DNA of 64,000 nt from Styela clava (taxonomy: Eukaryota > Chordata > Ascidiacea > Stolidobranchia > Styelidae), in the NCBI RefSeq assembly GCF_964204865.1, contig NC_135252.1, forward strand, positions 7,461,383 to 7,525,382. The letters run 5' to 3'. Both the position numbers and the translations under genes were made by a program. Under the pieces are notes generated by a model. That model ran no database searches and had not been told where the DNA came from. It was given only the letters and a program-made list of their open reading frames with translations. This document shows, in pieces, positions 1 through 10,297 of the stretch (position 1 is the first letter of the stretch; each line of letters opens with the position of its first letter).

Positions 1-71
1 ATACCTGGGGTCGCACTAGACACTTGAAAGTTGTCTTTGGGGTCGCCCTGAAAAAAGCTTGGGAACCACTG
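1..71 (-). mobile_element. hAT transposon terminus (fragment)
   Basis: Read on the minus strand from position 71, the segment begins CAGTGGTTCCCAAGC and continues with a run of T and GGGCGACCCC. This is the usual look of hAT-superfamily terminal inverted repeats (CAGTGGTTCYCAA type). Only one end is inside the window; the rest of the element would lie to the left. The next bases, tactagaa, could be one copy of the 8-bp target duplication, but the partner copy cannot be seen. Confidence 0.55.
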
Positions 72-78
72 TACTAGA

Positions 79-1220
79 ATGATGAGTTATTGTACCAAAT
101 TTAATTTGATAAACAAATGCCAATTCGGATTCCAGGCCAAACACTCAACCAGCCATGCCATACTTGATTTGACTTCATTTATCTATGATAATATAGACAA
201 AGGCGACTATGTCTGTTGTGCCTTTTTAGATCTGAAAAAGGCTTTTGACACTGTGGATCACACTATTCTCACCCATAAGTTAAAACATTACGGTTTCAGA
301 GGTAATGCAGGCAAACTATTATCCAATTACCTGACGGGTCGTTATCAATTTGTTGAAGTAGGCCCACACAGATCTTCAATGTTGCCCATCCATTGCGGAA
401 TTGTTCAGGGTTCCGTAGTTGGCCCATTAGCCTTTCTCCTTTTCATAAACGACTTGTCCAACTGCTCGAACCTCGTAAGTAAATTGTTTGCAGATGATGC
501 TTGCCTGCTCGCCAACGCAAAGGACCCAGCCACTCTCCAACTTAATATGAACACTGAAATAAATAAAATTTATGAATGGATGTTATGCAACAAACTCACA
601 ATAAATATAGATAAGTCTAAAATCATTGTAATCAGCCAGAAATCTCGCATCAAATACCCAAAACTTTCAGTTGAAATTAAGGATAACGAATTAGAAGTAG
701 TCGATTCTTATAAATATCTTGGACTCAATTTTGACCACCAATTAAAGTGGAACACGCACACCTATGAATTGCATAAGAAACTATCAAGGACTGTAGGGAT
801 TCTGGGTAAGCTCAGATATTATTTACAGGATTCTACTCTGAGGACCATCTACTTTGCGTTTTTCCAGTCCCGCATTCAGTATGCTATTGCTGCATGGGGT
901 TCTACATCTCAAAAAAATTTGCACAACTTAGAAGTTTTGCAAAATAAGGCTATTAGAATTCTTTCCCGGGCACCTTTACGTTCAAACTTGAACATTCTAT
1001 ACCACAATCGTAGAGTGTTAAAACTACTTGATATCCATTAGCTAAAAAATGCTAAGATTATGCATCAATTCCAAAACAATCAATTACCAGCAGCTTTTGA
1101 GCATTACTTTGTGACACTTAGCTCAGTACATGACCACAACCATCGTTCCTCAACAAAGAGTAATTTATTTGTACTTCGCTTTTCACTGGGAACAAAATCT
1201 GGAATTAAATGGAATAAATA
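79..1220 (+). pseudogene. Non-LTR retrotransposon reverse transcriptase, 5'-truncated and interrupted
   Basis: An open frame of 320 codons encodes the fingers/palm and thumb of a LINE-type reverse transcriptase. Visible motifs in order are FGFQAKHSTSHA (block 1), AFLDLKKAFDTVDH (first catalytic Asp), GIVQGSVVGPLAFLLFINDL (block B, with IVQ instead of the usual VPQ), the FADDACLL catalytic box, and a YKYLGLNFD block near the thumb. A TAG at 1039-1041 stops the frame, but the same frame continues after it with recognisable C-terminal sequence (LKNAKIMHQFQNNQLPAAF) up to a TAA at 1219-1221, so the TAG is a nonsense mutation. No endonuclease domain or upstream ORF is present. The family is of the Jockey/CR1/L2-like group; I cannot assign the clade by eye. 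It is a dead copy. Confidence 0.85.
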
Positions 1221-1221
1221 A

Positions 1222-1884
1222 AGGGTTAACCAGACGCGATTTTTGGGCGTAATAATTGATGATAAATTGTGTTGGAAACAGCACACAAACCTGGTTCTAT
1301 CGAAAACAAGGTCGTCTCTTGGTGCTATTACGAAAATAGCCAACAATTTGAATACATCTTGTTTAATATCTCTGTACCACTCTCTGATAGAAAACCATAT
1401 TCGATATTGTGCCTCAACTTATGTTCATCGCCAAACGTTCATTATCAAAAAAATTCAAAGTGTATGCAACCGTTTTATTAGAAGAGTCTTCTATAGGGGA
1501 AGTCAAGAAAAAGTTGATGACTTATTCAAAGAATATAAGCTACTACGCGTTGAGGATTTAGCTAAATTTGAACTATGCAGCATAATGTTCACTTGCTACA
1601 ATGAGCAACTTCCATCCAGCCTGAACAGATTGTTCAGAGCGAACCCAAATTCAAACAGCAGAAATAAAGAAAAAAAATTATTCCATATGTTAGTAAAAGT
1701 ATCTCACAATAATCCATTGCAGTATGTGGACCAAAAGCTTGGAATTCCCTACCTAATAGCATCAAAAAATCTAAATCAAGCTCAGAATTTCGTTCCAAAC
1801 TTATGCAACATTTGTTATCGTCATATTAGCCAAACTCTCTGTTTTGAACATATTACTGTTTCGGAGCTTATTTTTTTAAGGTGA
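1222..1884 (+). pseudogene. Second reverse-transcriptase C-terminal fragment
   Basis: Immediately after the first RT fragment ends, a new frame starts mid-domain with TRFLGVIIDDKLCWKQH, which is the same structural block already used once upstream (YKYLGLNFDHQLKW). It continues through the thumb and C-terminal region (HSLIENHIRYCASTY) to a TGA at 1882-1884. The repeat of the same domain means that two different RT copies lie head to tail. It could be a nested insertion or a recombination product. There is no start codon at a sensible place, so this is not a gene in its own right. Confidence 0.75.
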
Positions 1885-3020
1885 ATTGAAAAATGAGGAG
1901 ACGATTATAGACCATTTGGATTGAAACCACCATCGTGGAACTTCGAAGGCTACCAAACCACAACCCATCAGAGTGCGATTTCAACTCCAAAGGCCACCTC
2001 AGCAGGATACAATATGAAACAATGGACTGAATTAATATTTAGATCACCGTTCTAATTCTATTGTCATGCGGAATGAGACAAAGAACAGCAAATTAGGTCT
2101 CGGACAGCATATTACATTACATTTACATCAAATTTAAATACAGCCATCAATAGAGTGAATGCTTTTTGTTAAAGTACCATGCTGGGACTTCCTTTCCTCT
2201 TATAGGTCATTGCACAAAATGAAATATGTTTTCCCCTTCCCTCACCCCAGGAAACTATACTATTCTATTGTGATTTTAATTCAACTTGGGCACTCCATGA
2301 CAGAGAAATAATGATTCTTTTTTTAAAGCATCAGCCTTAATTAAATTGTACTTTTATACATTGCTCTTCTTCTGGCAAAAGTGCAATCATGTTGGGTTTT
2401 GTTGAAATGCTTTTCATCAAGTTTATTTTTTTTCTGTAATTCTCACCACGTTCGGCTTTAACCTTTAAATAGAACAATAATACATAGGAATTTGATAGCA
2501 ACACTAAAGCATTTCACCAAATCTGCATGGCTCCCATTTTTTCCGAAATATCTATACTCTATCAAAGACTATATTTATCACTCTTTAGTGGCGCGACCGT
2601 ATAGGCACTGCACATGTACCTCCTATATTTCGCCCATTCATATTACCGGTATGTGGTCCCACCACTCAAGGGTGCTGTATCTACGCCTAAATTTTTATTT
2701 TATCATTATGTATATATGTATTTGGTATATTGTGTTGTCCCTATTTATACATATTGTCTTATAAACTCCCTCGTATAAACAGTTCTGTGTACTCCTCCAT
2801 TACCACTTTCGGCACACCAACCCATTGCCCCACCTTACACAATTGTCTATATAAGGGACCATATCATATGCATTTAATCTAACATATTTTGTTCTGTACT
2901 TGTCAAAAGGGGTGCATGTCGCACATTTGTGTTTTAGGCCAGTACGCTCTTGTCGCTTGTGCATGCGTCCGGTCACCAATATTAATATTGTCAATTTTTT
3001 GTATTGCTTACTACTACGAG
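1885..3020. other. Non-coding stretch, possible LINE 3' tail
   Basis: I see no supported gene here. The stretch is AT-rich with small ORFs that lack any recognisable motif. It may be the 3' untranslated tail of the retrotransposon pieces upstream, since it runs into a simple (ACAT)/(CA) repeat, but this is inference only. One TACCGGTA octamer lies at 2644. Confidence 0.4.
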
Positions 3021-3027
3021 ACTAATA

Positions 3028-3028
3028 A

Positions 3029-3086
<58 letters not shown>

Positions 3087-3091
3087 ACACA
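3028..3091. repeat. (CATA)n/(CA)n microsatellite
   Basis: A few CATA units run directly into about 25 CA dinucleotides. Both strands of this tract give Thr/His or Val/Cys homopolymeric ORFs, which are artefacts. Confidence 0.97.
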
Positions 3092-3499
3092 GACCTCTTG
3101 AACTTGTCAAGTCACAAAATAAACTACTGACTGCTGATTGACCATTGTCACGAAAAAAACAAGAAAATTGGGGCTTTAGCACCCATTGATTAGTTCCATT
3201 ACAATGACCATCACAAATATGTCAACAATGACGTAACGATTGAAAGTTGTACAGACGCCCAGACAGATGTTCAAGTATGATTGTAAACGTTGCCTCGTTT
3301 TAGTGGGTTTGTATGCTTTAGTTTAGTTGCAAAATTCAAAAATTAGTCCCAAATAAACTACGATCGATCAGGAAAAAATTAGCTATCACCTACCGGTAGG
3401 TGGCATGTAGTTGAGTGTTTTTTCAATAAAAATGATGTTTCGAACATGCGGTTTATAAGCGCTAACTCTCCAAAACCATTATTGTATTCAGTACAACCA

Positions 3500-3765
3500 G
3501 TTTAATGTCATTGGTACAACTACAACAAGAGAGCTATTCTCAAATATATGGACACGTAGCGCCACCTAATGACAATAATTTTGATAACGTCATAGCAAAA
3601 AAAAAAAAGTAAAAGCCTTCTGAAGAAATTTTTATCTTTAACCACTGAAAATTTCAAAGCAATTGGTCCGGGAATCAAAGAAAAAAGCGATTTCTTCAAA
3701 ACGTGTCAAAGAACAACATAACAACAACAAAACGATCGTTATGTCCACTAAACGTGTCAAATGGA
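3500..3765 (+). repeat. Dispersed repeat family D, copy 1
   Basis: The segment containing TTTAACCACTGAAAATTTCA, then AAAGCAATTGGTCC, then AACGATCGTTATGTCCAC recurs in inverted orientation at 52,572-52,812 and, in part, at 53,213-53,360; a short direct copy is at 48,563-48,610. No coding capacity is seen. The copies are diverged by small indels. I do not recognise the family. Confidence 0.7.
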
Positions 3766-5040
3766 CCGTTCCCCGACCTTTGACCCTCGGAAAATTCTCC
3801 CTATACTTTACCATTGCAAAATTGTCAAGGCTATTTCAAGAGTGCTTTTGCGAGTTGGCGTCATTATGATTCATCGCATACAACAATCTGTTTTTTAAAA
3901 GTACCGGTAAAGAATTTCAGGCTAGTCTATCACAGCCTAATTTTATTTACTGCAATTAAATTAAAACTCCTAGAAAGACAGAGTGATCATTGAATTATCT
4001 GATTTTTATTTAAGTTCCCAAAACACAACTGAAAACTAACGAATAGAGTTCAAAAACGCAAAAACGAGGTAATGTTTACAATCACGCTTGAAAATCTGTC
4101 TGAGTGAGAAAAGTGTCTGAGCGGATGCGAAAAGGGGGCATTGTTACGTCACTTTTTGCATCTTGCTGATTGGCCAATGTCACGAAGTAAACAAGGAAGT
4201 CCATGCTCGGGGAAAGGTCCATTATGCCAAAAATCTAATCCAATCAGAAACACTCTCAATAAAGCATCTTGGGTCAAGGGTCGGGGAAATATCCATCGAT
4301 CAAATTCAGTCACTTTGGATCAAATCATATGCTTAGTCTACATCAAGCGCGAGCTTCTTCCCGCTGGGTAAATTTTGTAGGACGAGAATTTTCAGAACGG
4401 TACCGGTAATGTTTATCCCGCGCCCAATGTGCGTACGGTATTCTCCATTACAAGGTGCCCCTTTTTAAACCGGTTCTTTTTGTCCGTTTTAGCAACTGCA
4501 TTTTTAGGATGATACACGCTTTTTTGAGTTTGGTCTATTTTGTATACAGGTACCGGTACCGTATCGTAAATGTAGGCCTATATGGTGAGTGAAGCAGGTC
4601 TAGCCCACCTCTTCATGCATCCAACTTGGCAATTCTGATTTGGCATTAGGTGACCCCAACTATAATCAGCTTGACAATATCCCTTGAGAAATATTTTTCC
4701 ATCCACAGTATATAACTCTTGTTGACTAATTCTGTATCCGATTCGGCCATCCTCATACAATTGTTAATTTGGTGTGGCAAAATAATTTAGCCTATTTATT
4801 TATTTATTTTGTATATTTTTCTTTTTACTAAGTAACTTAATTGATTTTGTTTTCTCGCTTCTTTCACGCCCGACCCTATCAATATCATGTCTCAGTCTCA
4901 ATGATTGTGTGTATGTGTGTGCGTGCGTGCCTTAATTTTATCAATACCTTCCCACCTAAAATCTGTATGCTTTAAACCGTAGGCTACTTGAGGTTTCGTT
5001 TGCTCTCCCGATTCTATAACCAGTTTTATTTAAAGTGGGA
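3766..5040. other. Non-coding stretch with no recognised gene
   Basis: AT-rich sequence with three exact TACCGGTA palindromes (3902, 4401, 4551). The only ORFs are short and without motifs. Nothing here supports an exon. Confidence 0.5.
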
Positions 5041-5046
5041 GTGGTG

Positions 5047-5475
5047 ACTCCCCTATGGGCCGGGGCCGTGGCCCATCGAATTGGACCTCGATCCATCAGG
5101 CTATGGGTCGTGGCCCATCAAGTTGTGTAAAGGGACTATTCACTTGGCTAACACAGACAGTCCCCGAACTCATAATAGAACTATAATGTGGAAAATCTGA
5201 ACAAAATATTGTCCTAACCCTAACCTGGTACACATACTACAGAAGTATCCTTTTCTGTTGCTTGGTATTTTGCTTTATTTTTCTATAAAAGCTTATCGTA
5301 AGAAAAAAACTTGGTGGCATACCGCGATTTTTTTCGGTTCGAATATTGACAATTTTGTGAAAATTGAAAATTTTGGTAAGATAATTGAATTCTTCCTGAT
5401 GAGGCCGTGGCCAGTTAAGCTATGGGCCGTAGATGTGGCCAAATTAGATGGGTCGTGGCCCCATCCCATGAGTCG
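5047..5475. repeat. Scattered palindromic TGGGYCGTGGCCCA repeats around a MITE fragment
   Basis: Units close to ATGGGCCGTGGCCCATC occur at about 5054-5076, 5101-5120, 5427-5447 and 5448-5466, each with partial dyad symmetry. Between them lies a MITE-like fragment at 5126-5252. The two outer groups may be one degenerate minisatellite split by the insertion. Confidence 0.5.
5126..5252 (-). mobile_element. MITE family B, partial copy
   Basis: On the minus strand it reads GTACCAGGTTAGGGTTAGG followed by a conserved interior (GTTCTATTATGAGTTCGGGG type) shared with the copies at 15,471, 21,649, 35,085 and 39,504. The outer end is truncated. Confidence 0.7.
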
Positions 5476-5813
5476 AAATAAACTTATCCTTATTATGATT
5501 CTGAGTGACTCAAGAGTCTCAGGATAAAATTAATGAATTCACAGAAAAAAATACCCTAACATAATACTTACTAAATTATACGGTAATTACTGTATCCAAA
5601 TTCTTAAAAAACTTATTCCCATAATATTGATTATAGTAAATACAATAATTTTTGTTGGTTATGGGTTTGTTAGCATTCGAGGACAACTTTGATTAGACTA
5701 CCGGATTGGAGGTGGTAATAACTGAATATTATTGTTGCAATAATGAACAAATTTGATAAGTTTCTTTTTCCTAGTTGCAAGTAAAATTCAACAATTCAAC
5801 CGTAAATAAAAAT

Positions 5814-6062
5814 GGTTTGAATCCCATGCAGGGATGGTTATGTGCGAGAGGATTGCTGGACTCCTCGCCGCTGTAGGGTGGTTCACGTAACCACTGGTCG
5901 GTTACGGCTTCCTCCCTTATCAAGTCCATGCTTCTGTGCTTCTTCTGAAAACAAATAACGAACTAATCCCATCCCATACCGGGCATGGAATGGTAACCGG
6001 ACAAGAAGCCTTGGTTCGCCATGTGGTTAAGCCACCTTATCGGCTTTCCTCTCCCCCGGGAT
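5814..6062 (+). repeat. SINE-like repeat family A, copy 1
   Basis: About 250 bp beginning GGTTTGAATCC, which matches the pol III B-box consensus at 10 of 11 positions, then GTGCGAGAGGATTGCTGGAC, a central GGTTACGGCTTCCTC block and a 3' end TTTCCTCTCCCCCGGGAT. A near-identical copy is at 25,063-25,292, and inverted partial copies are at 50,330 and 59,073. The B-box suggests a tRNA-derived head of which the A-box part is missing. The short ORF that overlaps its end is not a gene. Confidence 0.75.
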
Positions 6063-6555
6063 GATTATGTATATCATTTTTTTATCTTATACACATTTAT
6101 CAGTACTTGTTGTATTAACAGTTATATACCGGTAATATCTTATATCAGAGTAGTCGCTAGAATAATAGACTTGAGAAATACTGTACCATTACCAAATATA
6201 TCGACATTATCGTATGCAGGTGCATTCTCGATATTCGCTGTGATAATATTATTGTTTGTAAATTATAATATCATTTTGTTGAAATTGTTTGGAAATTTTT
6301 AAAATAGCCTCCATCTTGGGCCAATATCAATATCTTGAGGAAATGATTTTAGTCAAAACTTGTACAATGATAACATTGGAATTGTCCAATATACAGATAT
6401 AACATTTACATTGGGATTATTTTTTAGGAGTTTGTTCAAATATACGGTAATCAGTAAATAGCTAGTTTCAATAAAGTTCAGATAAGACAAGTTTTAGTTG
6501 AGTTTGGCTGAGAGCATAGTATGTGTTGTTCATATTTTCACATATCCTGTTTTAC

Positions 6556-6557
6556 AG
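6556..6557 (+). other. Splice-acceptor-like site upstream of TIPRL
   Basis: The sequence CCTGTTTTACAG ends at 6557, 63 bp before the TIPRL ATG, and looks like a 3' splice site. It could close a 5'UTR intron or accept a spliced leader. No donor is evident, so this is suggestive only. Confidence 0.35.
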
Positions 6558-6619
6558 ATTCTTCTGATTTGTTATAAGTGTGAATGAGGTGCTATTCAAT
6601 ATCAATATTTGTATGATAA

Positions 6620-7447
6620 ATGGCAGCAAGGGCAGGAACTCCGATAGGCCGAAATTTTCAAGAGTTTCATTTTGGACCTTGGACAGTGTCTGCTAAAAAG
6701 GGTCCTATATTGAAAAGTGATGATGCTGAAACTTTATCTAGAGAGCTTGAGCTTCCTCAAATTCCTGAGATGACATTTGGTCAAAACGCTATCAAAATCA
6801 GCCACACAAACAAATTCAGCATTGAATTTAATGCAATTGATGCACTACGACTTGTTGATAACAAAAGAGATTTGATGAAAGTGGCAGCAGCAAAAGAGTG
6901 GATCGAAAGTCGCAAAGATTGTGAATATATTCACCAAACTGTAAAGCCTTTTGATTGGACATATTCAACTAAATACAAGGGCACAATTATCGGGGAACCT
7001 GAGCATGTAAAAGTAGAAGAGACAGAGGAAAAAATAAACCTTGAAAAATTGAAAGTCCGGGAAAAAATAGCGTTTTTTGAACAGGCTATTCTATTTGAAG
7101 ATGAACTTGCAGATCATGGCTGTGCAGAACTAAGTGTTAAAATGAGAGTAATGCCATCATGTTTCTTTGTTTTAATGCGCTTCTTTCTTCGTGTTGATGG
7201 TGTACTGGCACGAACACATGACACAAGATTATATCACGAAGGAGGCACAAACTATCTTATTAGGGAGTATTCCGAAAAAGAATGCATGCTAGATGGAAGC
7301 AATATTCCAGCAAGTGCGCTTACAGATTCTCATGCCATTGATAAGTATCTTTCTAAAAAGACAGAAATTTTACATAAATTGGTTTTCGATGCAAATGTTA
7401 CAAATATTTCACAAACTTCTTCCCCATTGTCTACTACAAGTACTTGA
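6620..7447 (+). CDS. TIPRL: TIP41-like protein, PP2A regulator
   Basis: An uninterrupted 275-codon frame. The protein is a TIP41-family member: the FGPWTVSAKKGPI block near residue 17, LPQIPEMTFGQN near 48, the FDWTYSTKYKG motif near 112-122, EQAILFEDELADHGCAE near 151-168, and the highly conserved MRVMPSCFFVLMRFFLRVD near 173-191, followed by DTRLYHEGG. Human TIPRL has 272 residues, so the length is complete. Members of the family bind the catalytic subunits of PP2A-type phosphatases (PP2A, PP4, PP6) in the cytosol and modulate TOR and stress signalling. The start at 6620 fits the family N-terminus. The tail (residues 255-275, Ser/Thr-rich) is variable. It is intronless, unlike five of the seven genes here. 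The next gene on the same strand starts 554 bp downstream. Confidence 0.95.
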   Translation: MAARAGTPIGRNFQEFHFGPWTVSAKKGPILKSDDAETLSRELELPQIPEMTFGQNAIKISHTNKFSIEFNAIDALRLVDNKRDLMKVAAAKEWIESRKDCEYIHQTVKPFDWTYSTKYKGTIIGEPEHVKVEETEEKINLEKLKVREKIAFFEQAILFEDELADHGCAELSVKMRVMPSCFFVLMRFFLRVDGVLARTHDTRLYHEGGTNYLIREYSEKECMLDGSNIPASALTDSHAIDKYLSKKTEILHKLVFDANVTNISQTSSPLSTTST

Positions 7448-8001
7448 AACTCTAAAAAAAACACTAAAAATTTTTGTGTGATATATTTGTGCTGTGTTCG
7501 CTTTTAATGGGGTTTTAAATAAGCAGGTCTGAAATTTGAATCATGTCAATATTATGCTGAAACCTAATCCATTTATATTATTCTTGTTACAGATTAGTTG
7601 TTGATGTCTAGTTTTTATTTGTTTATCGGCAGTTTTGATAATTTTATTAATTCAAATAATGTTGAATATTTTGGTGATATAGTCCATGGTGCTTTTCAGT
7701 ATGTTTCAAAATACCATTGACCAGTATAAGACACATTAATTTGGTGTTTAAAAAAATATCGTTATTTTCATTGGATACCATTTTTAATGGCGATCGAATC
7801 ATATATATAATTTGAATAGACGTGATTATTTTCGTTGAGAGGTGGTAATTTGGTTAAAGTTTAATTCAAAATATGTTTGTAATTCTGTCATATACCGGTA
7901 TATATATATGTAATTTTGTATTTTTCACATTCTGATTTTTTAGATATTAGTGTTATTTTATAACTATTGTTTATCTCACCACATTCAGTATTTGGTTCAA
8001 A
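7448..8001 (+). other. TIPRL-AP4E1 intergenic region
   Basis: AT-rich sequence without exon-like segments. It holds a TACCGGTA octamer at 7893 and, at its right end, CACCACATTCAG (AG at 7987-7988), a good 3' splice-site candidate 14 bp before the next ATG. No clear AATAAA signal close to the TIPRL stop was found. Confidence 0.5.
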
Positions 8002-10161
8002 ATGATGTCATCTATGTTAGAAAAAACCTGGGAACAAACTGTTTCATATCTACGTGGAAGTTCTTCAATTCAATTAAATACTGGAATTAATTTGAAACAT
8101 CTGCAGCATGCTACTATTGCCTCAAGTAGGAGCATGCACATGCAATCTTACAGGAATACCATAAATGAATGCATCGGTAATATGAGAAGCAAATGTCAAG
8201 ACATGTATTTAACATTATCTGAGAAACGAGAATGTTTATTAATTGTTATTCAGCTTGGAAATATAAATGAAAAACTGAATTTTGTTCATCCATTCGTTAT
8301 AAAATGTATTGCGGATTCAAAAAATGTTTTTGATAAAGTACTTGGATACACCGCTCTTGGAATATTAAATCAATCATGTCGATCAAGCGTTTACCTTGCT
8401 GTGAATACAATACTCAAAGATATATCCAATAAAAATAGTGCTGTTTCCTGTATATCCCTCACTGCCCTTGCATCTTTTATAGATATAGATCTCATTCCTG
8501 TGTTTTTGTCTCCTGTAGAGAAAATTTTGAAGTCTGGTCCTTCACATGTGAGATATAAAGCATTGGTTGTGCTACATGCAATGGTCAGAATTGGTCCGGA
8601 ATATGTCATCTCAGCATGGAGCATAATGAAACATTGTTTGTGTGATAAAGATCCACAAATAATGAGTGGTTGTTTACCAATTATTGAAACACTGTTAAAA
8701 ACTAGCAAACCTCCACAAGATGCAAATATTCATGGAAAAATCGTCTTTATTTTGAAACAAGTAGAACAAGGAAGATTGCCAATTAATATGATGCATAAAG
8801 GAATATGTGGACCATGGATTCAAATAAGATTGATTCATATTGTTCGTATTTTATCCAAGGAAAATTACAATGAACAACATCTTTCAGATCTGGAGGAGAT
8901 ATTTTCGAAGATATTTGCTAGATTTCAAACTGCAGGCTATTTACAACTGGCTATCATTGAAGAATGTGTTCGCACAATTGCAGCATTACATCCAAAAGTA
9001 CAAAAATTAGAAAATGTTATGCTGGCTGCCATTGAGACTGCTCTATCCAGTACAGACTTGAATATTTTACTAACTGGTATTGAAGCATTAAAAATTATTG
9101 TGAAAATAAAACCAGGTTATTCAAAGCAATACACTAACTTATTGTTGAAAAATTTATCATGCGGTAATAAGTCTCTCCTTGAAGCAACGATGCATTTACT
9201 TGAAGATTTAGCAACGGCTGAAGATTGCCAACATATTGTCAGTGTTCTTATGGAAAATGTTCAAAAAGTGAATAATGACAAATTGAGAGAATCTATATTG
9301 ACTGGTGTTTTAAAACTTATTGAGAAATTTCCTATGGATGAAAAATGGATATTAGAGCATTATCTATATCTCTTGGCCTTCAGTGATGATAGTGATATTT
9401 CTTTCGCCATCAATAAAAGAGTTGTAATGTGTTTTTCATGTTTATCTGTGGAAACGATGCAGAACGAAGTTGTGAGATTAAGTAAATCACTTCAAGAACG
9501 CTATACAATATCACAGTATTGTACAATTTTGGATATTTTAACGTTTTATCATGAAAAAATATCGATTGAGGATGCCAAAAGAACTATTAATGATATTATG
9601 TCAAACTGTCAAAAGAATCGCTGGAAACCTGAATCTTACAGTAATATTTTCATACGGTCACTGAATTGTTTATCTGCTTTATCAGTGCACCATAACTTGA
9701 AATTCGATATTAAGGAAGAATTTCCAATCTGTCCTTCTATGCTACAACAACATTATATTGAGACTTATCTTCTGATGCAAAATTCACCATTAACAAAATC
9801 AATTTTATCAATTAAATTATCTGCACTCAAAGAACCAAATTTTGATCCAAATTTGTCATTTTTAAATGACTATTCAGAAAAACACGAAGATTCAGTATCA
9901 TCCTCCAGTGAGGATGAATCTTTTAAGAATCAACTCTCATCATCTAATAATAAAGTTTCGATTTCGATTCGAAAAAAGGAATCTGAATTTTTGGTGAAGC
10001 CGTATTCTAAATCAAGATTTGATTCCTCGGTTTTAACAATTGATGAAGATAAAATAAAAAAGAATTTCTTAAAGAATGAGGCAAAAGCATCTTCAAGTAA
10101 AACTGGTAATGTATGGGATAAAAGTAGATATAAACTAGATGCTGATGGCACTGAGGAATAA
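8002..10161 (+). CDS. AP4E1: AP-4 complex subunit epsilon-like adaptin, trunk only
   Basis: A single 719-codon frame. It matches the adaptin large-subunit trunk, and specifically AP-4 epsilon: EKRECLLIVIQ (residues ~74-84), LAVNTILKDISNKN (~133-146), VRYKALVVLHAM (~184-195), the ILKQVEQGRLPINM block (~249-262) followed by GPWIQIRLIHIVRIL (~270-284), and EECVRTIAALHPK (~321-333). AP-4 is a clathrin-independent coat at the trans-Golgi that exports cargo such as ATG9. Helical repeats fill residues ~60-600, followed by a Ser/acidic hinge (~625-650) and a basic tail. Human epsilon has about 1,137 residues; the C-terminal appendage is absent here. No intron interrupts the frame, which is unusual for this gene. 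A gamma- or alpha-adaptin is less likely from the motif matches. Start chosen at the first of two tandem ATGs, just after an acceptor-like site. Confidence 0.86.
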   Translation: MMSSMLEKTWEQTVSYLRGSSSIQLNTGINLKHLQHATIASSRSMHMQSYRNTINECIGNMRSKCQDMYLTLSEKRECLLIVIQLGNINEKLNFVHPFVIKCIADSKNVFDKVLGYTALGILNQSCRSSVYLAVNTILKDISNKNSAVSCISLTALASFIDIDLIPVFLSPVEKILKSGPSHVRYKALVVLHAMVRIGPEYVISAWSIMKHCLCDKDPQIMSGCLPIIETLLKTSKPPQDANIHGKIVFILKQVEQGRLPINMMHKGICGPWIQIRLIHIVRILSKENYNEQHLSDLEEIFSKIFARFQTAGYLQLAIIEECVRTIAALHPKVQKLENVMLAAIETALSSTDLNILLTGIEALKIIVKIKPGYSKQYTNLLLKNLSCGNKSLLEATMHLLEDLATAEDCQHIVSVLMENVQKVNNDKLRESILTGVLKLIEKFPMDEKWILEHYLYLLAFSDDSDISFAINKRVVMCFSCLSVETMQNEVVRLSKSLQERYTISQYCTILDILTFYHEKISIEDAKRTINDIMSNCQKNRWKPESYSNIFIRSLNCLSALSVHHNLKFDIKEEFPICPSMLQQHYIETYLLMQNSPLTKSILSIKLSALKEPNFDPNLSFLNDYSEKHEDSVSSSSEDESFKNQLSSSNNKVSISIRKKESEFLVKPYSKSRFDSSVLTIDEDKIKKNFLKNEAKASSSKTGNVWDKSRYKLDADGTEE

Positions 10162-10297
10162 TGAATTACTATGTGATGATAGCACAGTCTGAGCATCATA
10201 ATTAAAATTGTGATTTGGAGTCCTAGAGTTATCTTGTACTTTTGTGTCACACTCATTATTTTATTCAAGTTATAATATCACCACACTTATGACAATA
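10162..10297 (+). other. AP4E1 3' flank
   Basis: 136 bp of AT-rich sequence between the stop codon and the MITE. No in-frame continuation that could encode the missing appendage domain. Confidence 0.5.

Noticed and set aside
2889-3182. ORFs with poly-His/Thr and Val/Cys runs on both strands
   Set aside because: Products of the CA microsatellite.
6021-6302. 93-codon plus-strand ORF
   Set aside because: Begins inside the SINE-like repeat and continues in AT-rich DNA; no conserved motif.
8391-8708. 105-codon minus-strand ORF
   Set aside because: Antisense shadow of the AP4E1-like coding sequence, with no motif of its own.
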